DNA from: an uncultured Bacteroidales bacterium | GTDB lineage: Bacteria > Bacteroidota > Bacteroidia > Bacteroidales > F082 | Length of the DNA: 64,000 nt | Assembly: GCA_905234765.1 (NCBI GenBank) | Contig: CAJOIF010000006.1 | Location: 36,830-100,829 of the forward strand | Direction of reading: 5' to 3' | In this document: positions 63,427-64,000 of the stretch, one piece after another | How positions within the stretch are numbered: the stretch's first letter is position 1 | How the letters are laid out: each line of letters begins with the position of its first letter | Notes under the pieces: model-generated | The model's database searches: none | The model's input: only the letters and a program-made list of their open reading frames with translations | Told to the model about the DNA's origin: nothing | Program-made: the position numbers and the translations under genes

Positions 63427-64000
63427 TAGTCATCAAAGAACATACATTTTTTTCATTTTTTGAAGCCCTGCCGTGACGGTTAAGGGCTTCTTTTTTATTG
63501 GATTGCAGACCTTTCCTAATACTTTACTTAGGGTGGTTGGCGGGGATTGATGGTGGCACGGAGCGGAGTTTTACGGAGCGACACATATTCCGAATGCTCT
63601 ATTTAGGGTGGTTGGTGGGGTAAGTGGTGGAACTGTAGCAGGCGAGCCGCCTGCGAGCCGTGCGGTGGGAAAAAACCGAAAGGGGGAAAAGCGCCTGCGG
63701 CCTAAAGACAGAGACGACAGAACAGGAGAGAGAAACTTCAGGGCAACTGTACCACGCCTGAGTGGGAAACCCTGCGCCCCGTTCGCGCCAGGGAGCCCGA
63801 CCCGCCCGACAGGAGTCCGCGCACGGTTTCAATCCGAAGCGGCGGCGGGCGTGCCTTTTGCGGCGGCGCACCCGAAGAGGCAGGCACCAGTATGGCCATC
63901 GCGGGAAGGGGTGGCAACGATGAGGGGGCGAAACACGATGCGCTTTAGCGCTCCGACAAGGGAACCGCCGGGCGGGCGACCAAGCAGGGGCGCAAAACTA
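63427..64000. other. GC-rich non-coding region at the right edge
   Basis: No credible gene was seen in 574 bases. It contains a terminator, a 13-bp direct repeat TTAGGGTGGTTGG at 63528-63540 and 63603-63615, the hairpin GCAGGC/GCCTGC (63638-63654), and a strongly G+C-rich tail from about 63700. It resembles the non-coding block after the integrase in style. Confidence 0.6.
63462..63496 (+). terminator. Rho-independent terminator after the M15 peptidase gene
   Basis: GAAGCCCT pairs with AGGGCTTC, followed by six T. Confidence 0.85.

Noticed and set aside
63599..63871. 90-residue Arg/Pro-rich ORF at the right edge
   Set aside because: It reflects the G+C-rich composition; no start signal, domain or codon pattern supports it.

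Overview
The window looks like a chromosomal segment of a member of the Bacteroidota, order Bacteroidales. The signs are repeated Bacteroidetes-type promoters (TAnnTTTG about 10 to 60 bases before starts), a type IX secretion C-terminal domain, a DUF3244 secreted protein, many lipoproteins, LytS/LytTR and NtrC-type regulators, and a PG0541-like efflux-associated protein. No rRNA or intact tRNA gene was seen. The genus cannot be fixed from this sequence alone.

Layout. 1-7 kb: edge of an agmatinase-family gene, a YycJ-like metallohydrolase, a coiled-coil lipoprotein, and a convergent NtrC-type response regulator and hybrid sensor kinase. 6.6-17 kb: a membrane TPR/helix-turn-helix regulator, a small block of exported proteins, a 5'-nucleotidase-like phosphoesterase, a lipoprotein aldose epimerase, a VOC protein and an ABC-F ATPase. 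16.9-23.3 kb: a minus-strand tripartite RND efflux operon in which every gap holds a different repeat, one gap also carrying a four-helix-bundle gene bracketed by inverted heptad repeats. 23.5-27.3 kb: a DUF4143 ATPase with a 23-bp repeat array upstream, then two adjacent genes (TPR regulator, DUF1573 protein) that share promoter elements and are both broken by small out-of-frame deletions. 27.4-41.6 kb: a LytS/LytTR pair and housekeeping genes (dnaX, rlmD, aroE, an M13 peptidase, an acyltransferase). 41.7-45.7 kb: a TPM protein and a locus joining a sigma-like factor, a C39-like/RyR/zinc-ribbon protein and a second small RyR protein. 45.8-53 kb: split transketolase, alkaline phosphatase, a large glycosyltransferase fusion, a DUF3667 protein and a Fic protein. 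53.1-57.4 kb: clpB, then a DUF4143 ATPase with a 33-bp iterated upstream element, then a second diverged copy of the clpB 3' end.

From about 57.5 kb to the right edge is a mobile element. A tRNA 3'-end remnant with its terminator lies next to a tyrosine integrase. Then come structured non-coding DNA, two DUF6266 genes, small holin-like and lipoprotein genes, a secreted nuclease and an M15 endolysin-like peptidase. The element continues past the window.

The strongest candidates for something new are the heptad-repeat/four-helix-bundle unit and its ORF-less relatives; the pairing of DUF4143 ATPases with iterated upstream repeats, one of them sitting between two clpB tails; the sigma/C39-RyR/RyR locus; and the DUF6266-lysis-like element.
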